In this document: positions 53,908 to 62,716 of the stretch, one piece after another
Position numbering within the stretch: position 1 is the stretch's first letter
Layout: each line of letters starts with the position of its first letter
NCBI GenBank assembly: GCA_025363655.1
Contig: JANYDK010000121.1
Coordinates: forward strand, 124,001 to 188,000
Origin: Deltaproteobacteria bacterium
GTDB lineage: Bacteria > Myxococcota_A > Polyangia > Polyangiales > JADJMO01
DNA: 64,000 nucleotides
Direction of reading: 5' to 3'
The notes under the pieces: model-generated
What the model saw: the letters and a program-made list of their open reading frames with translations, nothing else
Database searches by the model: none
What the model was told of the DNA's origin: nothing
Program-made: the position numbers and the translations under genes

Positions 53908-54975
53908 ATGGCGCCCAATACCTCAGTGCCCTCTCCCCCCTGCACCGATCACCCCACCACCCCCTCCCGCGCCCGCTGCTCTTCCTGCAACCGCCCCCTC
54001 TGCAACGACTGCTTCCGCTTCCGCCTCGACGATCGCCCCGCCTGCGCCCGCTGTGCCTACGAGCTCGCCACTCGCCCGCAGCGACGCATCTCCTTGGCGA
54101 TCGCCTTCTTCACCTTCTGCGCCGTCGGCGGTGCTTGGTGCACGCGTCGCTATGGTCTTTGGACGAGCAGTCCGGGTGCGGTCGTCTTCGGGGGGCTCAT
54201 CGCTGCGCTGATCGGGATCTTGGTGGTGATGACGGGAAAGCGCGGGAAGGAAACGCGGATCGAGAATCGTGATCCCGACGACAATCCCGACGTCGAAGAG
54301 GTCGTCGATGCGTCGCCGAGCCCGTATCGCGCTGGGGTGCGGCGCATCATCCAGGCCGCGTCGCCGCGGGTGTCGGGGGCTCTCACTGCGCTCGTCGTCT
54401 GTCTCAGCCTCGTCGCGTCGGCGGTGGCGGTGCCGTTCTCGTTGCATCTGCCGGTGTGGCTCGAGGTCGAGCTCGTGGTCGGCGCGTGGTGGTTGATCGT
54501 CTCCGTGACGCTCATCGTCATGCTCTATCGCGGCTTCCAATTGCGGGACGATTACGTCTATTTTCTCCCTTGGAATCGCCCCAAAGAAGGAGCCGGCGGT
54601 GGCGGCGGCGGCCATGTGACGTCTGCGAGCACTGGCAGGACGAAGAGCTCGTTCCTCGATGGCTGTGGCAGCGGATGCAGTCCGTTCGACGGGTGTGGAA
54701 GCGTCGATGGCGAAGGTGCGCTCATCGCCATCGTCGTCGTCGTCGCGGCGGTCGTCGCACTCGGGGCGGCGTGGCTCTTCGTCGAGCTGGCGATGCCGCT
54801 CGTCTTCTTCCTCATGTACAGCTTGCTCCTCCGCGCGATCTCCCGCGTCTCGCGGAACAACCGCGAGTGTCAGGGCAGCGTGCTCCGCTCGGTGGGCTGG
54901 GGCGCGCTCTGGGCTGCGATTTACGTGTTGCCGGTGGGGCTCTGCGCGCTCGTCGCGCATGCGCTGAAGAAGTGA
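53908..54975 (+). CDS. Membrane protein with N-terminal B-box-like zinc finger
   Basis: A 355-residue protein. Residues about 10-55 hold a zinc-binding cluster of the B-box type (CTDHP, RCSSCNRPLCNDCF, CARCAYEL). At least six membrane helices follow, in three blocks near 62-108, 158-206 and 270-352, with a charged acidic loop (DPDDNPDVEEVVD) and a Gly/Ser/Cys-rich loop (FLDGCGSGCSPFDGCG) between them. No known transporter signature. A B-box fused to a membrane domain occurs in several bacterial families of unknown function. It ends at a tandem repeat across its stop codon. Confidence 0.75.
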   Translation: MAPNTSVPSPPCTDHPTTPSRARCSSCNRPLCNDCFRFRLDDRPACARCAYELATRPQRRISLAIAFFTFCAVGGAWCTRRYGLWTSSPGAVVFGGLIAALIGILVVMTGKRGKETRIENRDPDDNPDVEEVVDASPSPYRAGVRRIIQAASPRVSGALTALVVCLSLVASAVAVPFSLHLPVWLEVELVVGAWWLIVSVTLIVMLYRGFQLRDDYVYFLPWNRPKEGAGGGGGGHVTSASTGRTKSSFLDGCGSGCSPFDGCGSVDGEGALIAIVVVVAAVVALGAAWLFVELAMPLVFFLMYSLLLRAISRVSRNNRECQGSVLRSVGWGALWAAIYVLPVGLCALVAHALKK

Positions 54976-54998
54976 CGAGAAGTGACGAGAGTGACGAG
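54970..54998. repeat. 10-bp tandem repeat across a stop codon
   Basis: AAGTGACGAG twice, then AGTGACGAG. The TGA stop of the B-box gene lies in the first unit. Confidence 0.85.
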
Positions 54999-55008
54999 CG
55001 GCCGTCAC
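54991..55008. terminator. Candidate bidirectional terminator hairpin
   Basis: GTGACG, 6-nt loop, CGTCAC between two convergent genes. Stem of 6 bp and no T-run, so weak. Confidence 0.3.
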
Positions 55009-55022
55009 CAGCGCCGTCAGGA

Positions 55023-55511
55023 CTACGCCTCGTTGGCTTTGAGATAGGCGAGGAGGAACGGGAGCTCGTTCACTGGGTCGACGTTCTGATTCGCCATCGG
55101 CGTCATGTACGTCTTGAAGAGGTCCTTCGCGGTGTCGTCTTGTTTGATCATCAAGTCCGGGCGGAGAATCATCTTCTCGATCCACTTGATGTCCCGACGC
55201 GCGGTCACGCCCTTGAGATCTGGACCGACGAGCTTTCCCTCGCCGACCTTGTGACAAGTGACGCAACCCTTGGCGACGAACGTCGCCTTGCCCTTGTCGA
55301 CGTCGGCAGAGGCCGTGCTGTAGGTGAGCTCGGGGATGGTCAGCTTGTCGATGGAGTCGGGAGCGCCACCCCCCGCGGGGGCGACCGGCACGCCACCGCC
55401 CCCACCCGTCGAAGCAGGCGCGGGCGCGTCGGTGCCACCCTTGCTGCAACCGACGCTGGCGATCACCAGCAACGCACCGCCGAGGTGCACGAAACGAAGC
55501 CGCTTCGACAT
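55023..55511 (-). CDS. Cytochrome c lipoprotein
   Basis: A 162-residue protein. The ATG at 55511 has a good ribosome site (AAGGAGA). The signal peptide ends in ASVGC (lipobox). A Gly/Pro/Ala-rich linker spans about 24-50. The heme motif CVTCH is at 83-87 in GCVTCHKVGEGKLVGPDL, with a Met ligand candidate in YMTPMANQ near 139. So this is a class I cytochrome c anchored in the membrane, probably carrying electrons to a terminal oxidase that is not in this window. The 192-bp gap upstream shows no other gene. Confidence 0.92.
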   Translation of the reverse strand: MSKRLRFVHLGGALLVIASVGCSKGGTDAPAPASTGGGGGVPVAPAGGGAPDSIDKLTIPELTYSTASADVDKGKATFVAKGCVTCHKVGEGKLVGPDLKGVTARRDIKWIEKMILRPDLMIKQDDTAKDLFKTYMTPMANQNVDPVNELPFLLAYLKANEA

Positions 55512-55703
55512 GAGTCTCTCCTTTGCCTTCCTTCGTAGGTAGGTGCGCGGTCGGTCGAATGGAAGATGCGACCGATCGCCGCGACTCCCGCGCCGACGAG
55601 CGCCAGCGCCCACTCCTCCGACTGCGCCACCGCGGCCACCGCGATGCAGCGTTTTCCGCGTGGAAAGTGACGGGCGTACTCGCCGAGAAGAACGGGAAGA
55701 CCG

Positions 55704-56618
55704 CTACGTCTTCGGCCTCTGCATGACGATCAGCGCCTGCGGGAGAAAGTCGGGATCGGCCTTGAAATCGACGACCCTGAGGAACTTGCTCCATCGCGCT
55801 TCGACGTAGGCGCGCGGCAACAGCGTCTCGCCATAGAACGACGCCCCCCGCGTGTCGTCGCTCGCCGCCCCCGTCGCCGCGTGAACGATCTCGCCAGCGT
55901 CGTACTTCGCGCGCGCCGCCGCCAAATCGGGGAACGCGACCGCCAGCTGCGCATGCCAAGGATTGTCGTGCTTCGGCTGCTTCGACATCTTCTCGCAGAG
56001 GTCGAAGAACCAACGCCCTTGCGTCGTCGCGAGCAAGAGCCCACCCGGTTTCAAGAGCCGCGCCAGCTCTTCCGCCCACGCCAGCGACGTCGCCTCGTTG
56101 AGGTGCGAGAAGACCGAATAGGCATAGATGACGTCGAAGCTCTTCTCCGGCAACGCACACGGCGGCTGCGCCGGCACCACCTCGAAGCGCCCACGCGCGT
56201 ATCCCTCGCGACACTGCTGAATCATCTTCGGATCGACGTCGGCCCCGACCACGTCGGCGATGAGCGTGTCCTTGAGGAAGAAGCGCGTCATCCGCCCCCA
56301 GCCACATCCGAAATCGAGGACGCGCGATCCACGCACGACGGGATGACCATGCTTACGCGCGTATTCTTTGACGACGCGATAGAAGCGATCGGCCTCGTGG
56401 AGAGCGTTTTTTCCGATGGATCCGACGGAGTGGAGCTGGAATTGATCGGAGGGAAACCCGGGGAGCTGGACGCCGCGGGTGCGCTGCTTGTGGAGGCTGC
56501 GCTCGAGCACCCATGACCAATCGTCATCGCTCGACGCTCCGAAGACTTCACAGGGCTCGGCGTCGGGGCCGGCGGGCGTGAGGCGGTAGTGGAGGCGTTT
56601 GAGGAGGTGGGTGAGCAT
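55704..56618 (-). CDS. Class I SAM-dependent methyltransferase
   Basis: A 304-residue cytoplasmic enzyme. The SAM site is VLDFGCGWGRMTRFF (about 99-113), then ADVDPKMIQQC and FDVIYAYSVFSHLNEATSLAW, with ELARLLKPGGLLLATTQG as the following strand-helix. This is a family often found beside glycosyl or polyketide genes, but no such genes are here. The N-terminal 60 residues carry a conserved SSDDDWSWVL segment. Substrate unknown. Gene is downstream of pirin on the same strand with a hexamer array between. Confidence 0.85.
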   Translation of the reverse strand: MLTHLLKRLHYRLTPAGPDAEPCEVFGASSDDDWSWVLERSLHKQRTRGVQLPGFPSDQFQLHSVGSIGKNALHEADRFYRVVKEYARKHGHPVVRGSRVLDFGCGWGRMTRFFLKDTLIADVVGADVDPKMIQQCREGYARGRFEVVPAQPPCALPEKSFDVIYAYSVFSHLNEATSLAWAEELARLLKPGGLLLATTQGRWFFDLCEKMSKQPKHDNPWHAQLAVAFPDLAAARAKYDAGEIVHAATGAASDDTRGASFYGETLLPRAYVEARWSKFLRVVDFKADPDFLPQALIVMQRPKT

Positions 56619-56644
56619 GCCGGGGAAGGGGAGTAGTCGGGATG

Positions 56645-56689
56645 GGGCGCGGGCGCGAGCGCAGGCGCGGATGCGGGCGCAGGCGCGGA
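56645..56689 (+). repeat. GCRGGY hexamer array
   Basis: GCGGGC, GCGAGC, GCAGGC, GCGGAT, GCGGGC, GCAGGC, GCGGAC in series between the pirin stop and methyltransferase start. Confidence 0.8.
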
Positions 56690-56692
56690 CGA

Positions 56693-57715
56693 TCAGCCCT
56701 CGATCTTCTCGACCTTCCCATCCGCATGTTTCGCAAATCTCCCCGCCTCGCGCGGGTGCACCGGATCATCACTCGACCACGGCCAGCCGCCGAACCTGGT
56801 GCGGCGGTAGTCGGCCATCGTTTGCTCGATCTCCGCGCGCGTGTTCATGACGAAGGGGCCCTGTTGGACGACGGGTTCGCCGATGGGGCGGCCTTGGAGC
56901 ATGAGGATCTCGACTTCGCCGTCACCGGCGGCGAGGTGCAGGTTGCGCGACGGATCGACGACGAGGGCGGCGTGAGACGACTGCGTGTGATCGTCGACGC
57001 GTAGCTTCGGACCGTGGAAGAAGTAGAGGGTACGCACGGTGTCGGGGCCCGCGGCGGCGGGTACGTCGAAGGCCGCACCGGGGGCGAGGCGCATCGACAT
57101 GATCGCCAAGTCGGAATCGGGGCGTGACGCCCACGATCGCGGCGGCGGCGAAGGCGGACGATTCTCGCCGAGAATTCCCGCGTAAATGTCGACGATCGCC
57201 TTTCGTCCTTTCTCGTCTTCGAACACCCTTCGCGGGATGTCTTTCGCCCACAGCATCGAGAAGTGCGGCTTCGTCATCTTGTCGGCGCGCGGCAGGTTGA
57301 GCCAAATCTGGAAGAGCTCGACGGGATTGGGCGCCGTCTCGGAGACCAGCGGAAACATCTCTGCGTGATTGATCCCGGCCCCCGCCGTCCGCCACTGCAC
57401 GTCTCCGTGGCCAAACCGCGCCGTCGCGCCGAGCGAGTCGGAATGATCGATGTAGCCGCGCCGCACGATCGTGACCGTCTCGAAGCCCCGGTGCGGATGC
57501 TGTGGAAATCCAGGCACCACCTCGCCGTGGTACATGCGAAAGCCATCTTTGACGGTGAAGTCCATCCCGAGGTTGCGCCCCTCGAGCGACACCGCGGGCC
57601 CGAGGCGATCGTTGCCGGCGGGATAGGCATCGTCGTGATGAACGCAAAATAGAAACGGATCGACGGTCACCCAGGGGAAGCCGAGCGGCGCAGTCTCGCG
57701 AACGGAGGAGGACAT
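56693..57715 (-). CDS. Pirin-family protein
   Basis: A 340-residue bicupin. N-terminal metal-binding cupin motif HPHRGFETVTIV with a second His pair at GDVQWRTAGAGINHAEM; the C-terminal cupin (about 200-300) has DTVRTLYFFHGPKLRV and EVEILMLQGRPIGEPVV. These match pirins, some of which are quercetin 2,3-dioxygenases; function otherwise unclear. No signal peptide. The last 40 residues are a basic tail with RRTRFGGWPW. Genes around it give no context. Confidence 0.9.
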   Translation of the reverse strand: MSSSVRETAPLGFPWVTVDPFLFCVHHDDAYPAGNDRLGPAVSLEGRNLGMDFTVKDGFRMYHGEVVPGFPQHPHRGFETVTIVRRGYIDHSDSLGATARFGHGDVQWRTAGAGINHAEMFPLVSETAPNPVELFQIWLNLPRADKMTKPHFSMLWAKDIPRRVFEDEKGRKAIVDIYAGILGENRPPSPPPRSWASRPDSDLAIMSMRLAPGAAFDVPAAAGPDTVRTLYFFHGPKLRVDDHTQSSHAALVVDPSRNLHLAAGDGEVEILMLQGRPIGEPVVQQGPFVMNTRAEIEQTMADYRRTRFGGWPWSSDDPVHPREAGRFAKHADGKVEKIEG

Positions 57716-57751
57716 CGTCCGATTAAAGCACGCGCCGGAGAACGCGCCGCT

Positions 57752-57976
57752 TCAGGGTTTCTGCGGCCCTTCGTCGCCTTTCGGCGCGTCGTCTTCCGGC
57801 ACCTCCGAGAGTCGGGCGCCATCGATCTTTCGCTCGAGGAGCGCCTTCTCCTTCGCCTCCAGCGACCGCTCTGCCTTGGTACGCCCGTGCAAACGCACGT
57901 TCGTCTCCGCGCGCTTCTTCTCGGCTTCCTTCGCCTTGCGTTTGCGAAATTTGTTGAGATTGACGACGTTGGACAC
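57752..57976 (-). CDS. DUF4169-family small basic protein
   Basis: A 74-residue protein starting with GTG at 57976. It opens VVNLNKFRKRKAKEAEKKRAE and continues TKAERSLEAKEKALLERKIDGARL, the pattern of DUF4169 proteins, which are short, helical and highly charged. Function unknown. Gene is 36 bp upstream of pirin on the same strand, so probably co-transcribed. Confidence 0.8.
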   Translation of the reverse strand: MSNVVNLNKFRKRKAKEAEKKRAETNVRLHGRTKAERSLEAKEKALLERKIDGARLSEVPEDDAPKGDEGPQKP

Positions 57977-58053
57977 GGTCGCTCCATCGTAGCGCGAGGA
58001 AGTGACAGGTGTAGGCGTTGACGGCGTGGGCGGCTCGCGAAACCATCGAAGAA

Positions 58054-59313
58054 GTGCGCCGTCAGTTCCCAATTTTCACGCCTACGCTCATGCTCACGCT
58101 TCTTCTCGGCTGCGGCAGCTCGGAGTCGAACGACGTCGGTGACGGCGGAGCCTCCGACGACTCCGCGCTCCTCGACGACGTCGCGCGCGCCGAGACGATC
58201 GAGCCCAGCGACGCGCTCGTCGATGGAGCCGTGAAAGACACTTCGACCACTGACGCGACCCGCACCGATACGGGAGTCGACGACACGGCCATCAAAGACG
58301 TCGGCGTCGACAGCGGTCCTCCGAAGCCGACGACGGCGCTGCTTCGTCCCTCCGATCCGATGCCTTGCGCCGACCCCGCGGTGGTCTCCGAGGGCAACCT
58401 CGGCAAAGTCTTCTACGTCTATTGCACGAGCATGTCGCACGTCTGGAAGACGACGGATTGGGCTTCTTTTTCCGATGTTCGCGCGTCGGTGACCTTCACC
58501 CTCGCGGGCCTCTCCGCCAATGGCAAGGAGCTCGGCAGCTGGTGGGCGCCGGGCGTCGTCTACGCGCCCGCGCTCAAGCAATACGTGATGTACGTCTCGG
58601 TGCCCGATGCGCAAGGCACGAAGGGCACCGACGGTTGGGACACGCGTTCCATCGCCGTGCTCACTGCCGCAGCTCCCGACGGACCGTGGACCTACCAGGC
58701 CCTCGCCCTCGATGGCACCCCTGGCGAGCACTACATCGATCCATTCTTGTTCCTCGACTCGGACGGCACGCGCTACGTCTATTGGAAACAATACGGCGGC
58801 AGTCTCACGTCGAGCATCAAGGGCGCACGCGTCGACGGCACCTGGACCAACGTCGTCACGGCGAGCTCGATGGAAGTGATGAATGGATATGGCGGCACGG
58901 GCACGTGGGAAGACAACGTCCGCGAAAATCCCGCCGTCTTCCGCGACGCCGGAGGCCGCCATCACCTCATTTTCTCGGGCGGTCATTGGTTCAATGACAC
59001 GTACGCGACCGGTCACGCGCTGAGCACTTGTGGCGCTCTCTGCCCCGCATCGTCGACCGGCGGCTGGCACATGGCCGACAGCGGCGATCGCGGCATCCTC
59101 CAAGTCGTGCGCACGCTCGGCAATCCGAAATTCGCCAATGGCGGCGCCGGGGGCGCGGTCTTCGTCGACGACTCGGCCATGCAAATCGTCTATGCCGCAG
59201 CCGCCAAGAGCGCGAGCGGCGACAGCGCGCGGTACCTGATGCTCGACGACCTGCAGTGGGCGAAGAACGCACCCTTCGTCGATACGTCGGGCCACGAACC
59301 GCGTGGCTACTGA
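58054..59313 (+). CDS. GH43-like five-bladed beta-propeller lipoprotein
   Basis: A 419-residue protein. I use GTG at 58054, which gives a signal peptide ending in TLLLGC (lipobox); a TTG at 58018 and an ATG at 58090 are alternatives. An Asp/Thr-rich linker spans 25-85. The catalytic domain has the three acidic residues of glycoside hydrolase family 43: Asp in MPCADPAVV, Asp in HYIDPFLFLDSDGTRYVYW, and Glu in VRENPAVF. Further blades: WWAPGVVYAPALKQYVMYVSV. GH43 enzymes cut arabinan or xylan side chains. A surface-anchored polysaccharide hydrolase is likely, though binding without catalysis is possible. Confidence 0.8.
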   Translation: MRRQFPIFTPTLMLTLLLGCGSSESNDVGDGGASDDSALLDDVARAETIEPSDALVDGAVKDTSTTDATRTDTGVDDTAIKDVGVDSGPPKPTTALLRPSDPMPCADPAVVSEGNLGKVFYVYCTSMSHVWKTTDWASFSDVRASVTFTLAGLSANGKELGSWWAPGVVYAPALKQYVMYVSVPDAQGTKGTDGWDTRSIAVLTAAAPDGPWTYQALALDGTPGEHYIDPFLFLDSDGTRYVYWKQYGGSLTSSIKGARVDGTWTNVVTASSMEVMNGYGGTGTWEDNVRENPAVFRDAGGRHHLIFSGGHWFNDTYATGHALSTCGALCPASSTGGWHMADSGDRGILQVVRTLGNPKFANGGAGGAVFVDDSAMQIVYAAAAKSASGDSARYLMLDDLQWAKNAPFVDTSGHEPRGY

Positions 59314-59329
59314 GGGCTGAGCCGAGAGC

Positions 59330-60124
59330 ATGACGCTCGCCGCGTTTTCCCCGCTGATCGTCCTCGGCGCGGTCACCCAGCTCTACGGCCTGGCGACGGT
59401 CCTCGTCCTCGGGCCCGCGGGCGCCGTCACCTTCTATGCGCCCTTCACCTGGCGCCGCTTCTATCTCCTGATGGGTTGGGCGCCGCTCACGTTCCTCACC
59501 CTCGCCCTCGCCGTCGACATTCGCTATTTGGCATTCTTCCTCGTCGCCGGCGTCGCGGGAATCGTCGGTGAGCTGCTCTTGTCGGTGCTCTGGCGCTCGT
59601 TCTTCCGGGAGCCGATTTGGACGTACACCTATGGCGCCAAAGCCGCGGGCTTCACCAGCACGCTGAATTTCCTGCCCTGGGCGATCGGCGGACTCATCTT
59701 TCAAGTCGTCGGTCGACTGGTGCACCCCGCGCGCTTTTCACCGATGCGACCGATGCTCGTCAGCGCCATCGCCTTCACGGTCGCCTTCGCGCTCGTCTCG
59801 GCGGTGCGTCTCTTCACCCGACCCCACGGGGGTGCTTTCTCGAAGACGGGATTGGCGCTCTTCTGCCTCCCGATCGCGACCACCAGCGTCGCGCTCGCGC
59901 GCTTCTGCGACCCCATCTATCTGCCTTTGATGGCCGCCTTCGCAGTCGTCGGCACGCTGACCGAATATGGATACGGCCGCTCGATGAGCTACCTCTTCGA
60001 GAGGGGCCTTTGGTCGTACAACCACGGAAAACTCGACGACGGCCACACGAGCTACATCACGCTCCCGCTCTGGGCGCTCGGCGGGCTCTATTTTCACTTC
60101 CTCGCGTCGTGCCTCGGGCTTTGA
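59330..60124 (+). CDS. Polytopic membrane protein of unknown function
   Basis: A 264-residue protein with about eight hydrophobic segments. Conserved-looking polar spots are YAPFTWRRFYLLMGW near 36-50, FREPIWTYTYGAKAAGFTSTLNF near 92-112, and the C-terminal FERGLWSYNHGKLDDGHTSYITLPLW. No transporter motif recognised. Its end overlaps the convergent DUF4956 gene by 31 bp. GAGAG lies 6 bp before the ATG. It follows the GH43-like gene by 16 bp, so the two may be co-transcribed. Confidence 0.65.
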   Translation: MTLAAFSPLIVLGAVTQLYGLATVLVLGPAGAVTFYAPFTWRRFYLLMGWAPLTFLTLALAVDIRYLAFFLVAGVAGIVGELLLSVLWRSFFREPIWTYTYGAKAAGFTSTLNFLPWAIGGLIFQVVGRLVHPARFSPMRPMLVSAIAFTVAFALVSAVRLFTRPHGGAFSKTGLALFCLPIATTSVALARFCDPIYLPLMAAFAVVGTLTEYGYGRSMSYLFERGLWSYNHGKLDDGHTSYITLPLWALGGLYFHFLASCLGL

Positions 60125-60744
60125 GCGAGCACCCGATGCACCACGAGGACGTCTGCCGAGTCCCGCAACAAGTCCACCCGCTGCACCTCGACTCGCACCA
60201 CCTCGAGCCCGGTCCTCTTCTTCAAGTCCTCCAACAACTCCGCCTGTCGCTCGGGCTGCAAGAGCGCCAAATCGTCGTACGAGATTCGCAACGAGCCTTC
60301 CCGCTGCGCTGCGGTCAATTGCTCGAGCAAGGCGACGAGGCCGATGATCGTCCCGTCGACGAAGAGCAGCTCCGCCGTACTCACCTTCTTGTTCGCCACG
60401 CCGTTGAGAATCCCGAGCCCGATGCTGATGAACATGTACGTCAAATCGCGCATCCGAATTTCTTCGGTGCGATAGCGGAGAATTCCGAAGACGGCGAAGA
60501 GCCCGAGGGCGAACCCCAGCTCCATCGGCACCTTGCGGAGCAGGATGCACATCGTGAAGGTGATGACGTTGAAGACGTAATACGTGAAGAGCAACTCCCG
60601 ATTGCGATGCAGTCGATAGTGCACCCCCGCGATCACCAACGTCGCGCACGCCAAGTCGACGAGCATCCGCGCCACGAGCCGCACGAAGTCGTCGACGTCG
60701 ATGAAGTGCTCGGTCCCGAAGATCTGGTTGAAGGGGAGATTCAT
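60094..60744 (-). CDS. DUF4956 membrane protein, partner of polyphosphate polymerase
   Basis: A 216-residue membrane protein starting at the ATG at 60744 (MNLPFNQIFG). Four helices are near 28-125, with TYYVFNVITFTMCILLRKV and ALGLFAVFGILRYRTEEIRMRDLTYMF, the family core, then a soluble C-terminal domain with VRVEVQRVDLLRD. DUF4956 proteins are typically encoded next to VTC-type polyphosphate polymerases, as here (10-bp spacing). The role is unknown but probably in the membrane part of polyphosphate synthesis or transport. Confidence 0.88.
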   Translation of the reverse strand: MNLPFNQIFGTEHFIDVDDFVRLVARMLVDLACATLVIAGVHYRLHRNRELLFTYYVFNVITFTMCILLRKVPMELGFALGLFAVFGILRYRTEEIRMRDLTYMFISIGLGILNGVANKKVSTAELLFVDGTIIGLVALLEQLTAAQREGSLRISYDDLALLQPERQAELLEDLKKRTGLEVVRVEVQRVDLLRDSADVLVVHRVLAQSPRHDARK

Positions 60745-60754
60745 GGGTCGTTCG

Positions 60755-61513
60755 TCACTCGTCCCGTGCCTCGAGTGCGAGCGTGCGCAGCTCGAAGAGC
60801 AGCCGATTGCGCGGTAGCTCGGGTCGCAAGAGGGCAGTCGCCACCGCATACTTGCTGAGCGAGCTCGGCCGCAGACGCTCGGCCCGCACCGCCTGCGCGA
60901 TCGGCGTCCGCATGCTGAAACGCGGTTGCTTGATCTCGAAGACGACCCAATCACCGAAGCGTCGACGCGTCCCGCCACGCTCGGCCTCGATGTCGAGATC
61001 GACGGTCACCCGCTCCTGAATGTTCACCCCGACGAGCCCCACCCGACGAAAATCGACCCGCAGGCATGGCCGCAGCTCCCCCACGGAGAGCTCGACGTGC
61101 GTCCGAAGAAACTCGAGCGCCCGCGCGTTCAAGCTCTCCTCGCCATACGGCAGCGCCAGCCGATGCTTCTCGGTCAGCTCCTCGCTCCGCTTGTTCTTCA
61201 CCTCGAGAAAGCTCAACCCTCGATCGGGATAGTGCCGTATCCGCACCTTGCACCGCCGCCGCCTTCCACGCCGGTGATCGTGAAAACAACGCAAGTCGGG
61301 GGTGTCGAAATACAGGCTCCGATACCGCGCGACGTTGCCCCCGGAGACCGCCCACGCTGCGTAGTCGTCGCGAACGCGCCGGAGGATTCGCCCCGCGATC
61401 TCGGCAGTCGCGACGATCTTGGTGTCCACACGCCGCAACAGATCGCGCTCGCCCAAGGCCGCGCTCGCCGAAGGAAAAAGATCCGCGGCAGCGACGACCT
61501 CGAGAATGCTCAC
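60755..61513 (-). CDS. VTC-domain polyphosphate polymerase-like protein
   Basis: A 252-residue protein of the CYTH/VTC tunnel fold. Motifs along the chain: RRVDTKIVA, YRSLYFDTPDLRCFHDH, KVRIRHYPDRGLSFLEVKNKRSEELTEKHRL, RVTVDLDIE, FEIKQPRFSM and SKYAVATALL. Basic and acidic residues of this type line the tunnel of yeast Vtc4, which polymerises ATP gamma-phosphate into polyphosphate. No membrane helix, so the membrane part is supplied by the DUF4956 partner downstream. The start is ATG at 61513. Confidence 0.9.
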   Translation of the reverse strand: MSILEVVAAADLFPSASAALGERDLLRRVDTKIVATAEIAGRILRRVRDDYAAWAVSGGNVARYRSLYFDTPDLRCFHDHRRGRRRRCKVRIRHYPDRGLSFLEVKNKRSEELTEKHRLALPYGEESLNARALEFLRTHVELSVGELRPCLRVDFRRVGLVGVNIQERVTVDLDIEAERGGTRRRFGDWVVFEIKQPRFSMRTPIAQAVRAERLRPSSLSKYAVATALLRPELPRNRLLFELRTLALEARDE

Positions 61514-61546
61514 GTGGATTGTAGGACGAGGGTCGTCGAGTGATGT

Positions 61547-61570
61547 TCACCTGCGCCCGCGCCGGCGCCT
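61547..61570 (-). repeat. Short GCRGGY hexamer array
   Basis: Minus-strand GGCGCC-GGCGCG-GGCGCA-GGTG between the polyphosphate operon and the next gene. Confidence 0.6.
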
Positions 61571-61584
61571 GAAATCTCGCCCAT

Positions 61585-61613
61585 TTGCGCGTCACTCCTC
61601 CATGAGTTACGTA
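61585..61613 (+). promoter_or_regulatory. Candidate promoter, very short leader
   Basis: TTGCGC, 17-bp spacer, TACGTA; or TACTCC at 61612-61617, 6 nt before the ATG at 61624. No Shine-Dalgarno. Confidence 0.35.
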
Positions 61614-61623
61614 CTCCCTCCCG

Positions 61624-62643
61624 ATGCGCCTTCTCCCCCTCCTCCTCTCCACCCTCCCTCTCCTCGCCTGCGCCGCCCAGCACGGCTCCAGCCTCGACGA
61701 GGAAACCTCCAGCAGCGCCAACGCCCGTCTCGGCGATCCCGCCTCCATCACCTTCGGCGCCGACTGGTCGGTGCACACCTCCGGCGCTCTCGTCGCCGGG
61801 GCCAAGGTCGACGTCGCCTACGATCTCGGTCGCCTCACGACCTGTCGTGGTGAGCAAGGCGGCATTCCGCAGTGGAGCGTCGGTGGCAGCTATCGCATCG
61901 GCGACGGGCCGGTGCAGAGCTTCGCGCTCGGTGGGCTCGATGGCACCGTCGGTCCGCTGAGCGGGGTCGCGCATGCCGCAATCACCCTGGAAAAAGCCGG
62001 CGATCTGCAGCTCTGGTTCAACAACGGCAACCGTTGGGGATGTCAGGCGTACGACTCGGCGTACGGCGCCAACTATCACTTCGCGGTCGGCGCCGATCCG
62101 CGGGCGCCGGGTTGGGTCGGGAACGCCAACGTCGTCGTCTCGCGCGCGACCTGCAGCGCCGGACCGTGCGACGCGGATCTCCGTCCGCTCGCGGGAGGGT
62201 TCTCCTTCGACACGTGGGCGAGGCAGCGCGCGGCGATCACGGCGGCGTATTTCCAAGTCTGGAAGTCGGGGGTCACCGACTTCGACAATCCCGATCTGTG
62301 GAAGCAGCTCGACGTGCAGGTGCACACGCGCATCGGCGAGGCCGGCACCTTCACCAGCAGCTACGTCTCCTTCGATCACCGCGTTGGCAACGACGCGCGC
62401 TACGTGATCTCGCTGCGCGGGCTCGATCCGTTCGCCGGGCCGAGCGGCTATGGCGGCGTCGTCGTCACCAAGAAGGCCGACTGCCCGAAATTCCCGCTCC
62501 GCAAATCGGCCGACGGCGCCTACGTCGAGACCGACCTCTTCTTCTACGTCACCGTCAACGGCGTCGAGCTGCGCCCCGCGCCGGGCGCGACGTACAAAGG
62601 CACTTACAGCGAGTACGTCGGCAACTACGCGATCTGCCTCTGA
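61624..62643 (+). CDS. DUF6209-like lipoprotein
   Basis: A 339-residue protein. The ATG at 61624 starts a signal peptide (LPLLLSTLPLLAC, lipobox). The mature part begins with an SSLDEETSSS linker, then ITFGADWSVHTSGALVAGAKVDVAYDLGRLTTCRG, which resembles the DUF6209 family of myxobacterial secreted proteins. The first half looks like a beta-sandwich lectin-like domain (VQSFALGGLDGTVG; LQLWFNNGNRWGC), the second half repeats similar strands (WKQLDVQVHTRIGE). Probably a surface protein; function unknown. Confidence 0.68.
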   Translation: MRLLPLLLSTLPLLACAAQHGSSLDEETSSSANARLGDPASITFGADWSVHTSGALVAGAKVDVAYDLGRLTTCRGEQGGIPQWSVGGSYRIGDGPVQSFALGGLDGTVGPLSGVAHAAITLEKAGDLQLWFNNGNRWGCQAYDSAYGANYHFAVGADPRAPGWVGNANVVVSRATCSAGPCDADLRPLAGGFSFDTWARQRAAITAAYFQVWKSGVTDFDNPDLWKQLDVQVHTRIGEAGTFTSSYVSFDHRVGNDARYVISLRGLDPFAGPSGYGGVVVTKKADCPKFPLRKSADGAYVETDLFFYVTVNGVELRPAPGATYKGTYSEYVGNYAICL

Positions 62644-62716
62644 GGCCCGGTGTGGCGTGCATCCTTCTTCGACGTCGCGTCATCGGAGAGGGGCCGGTCT
62701 CTTCCGGACACACGCC

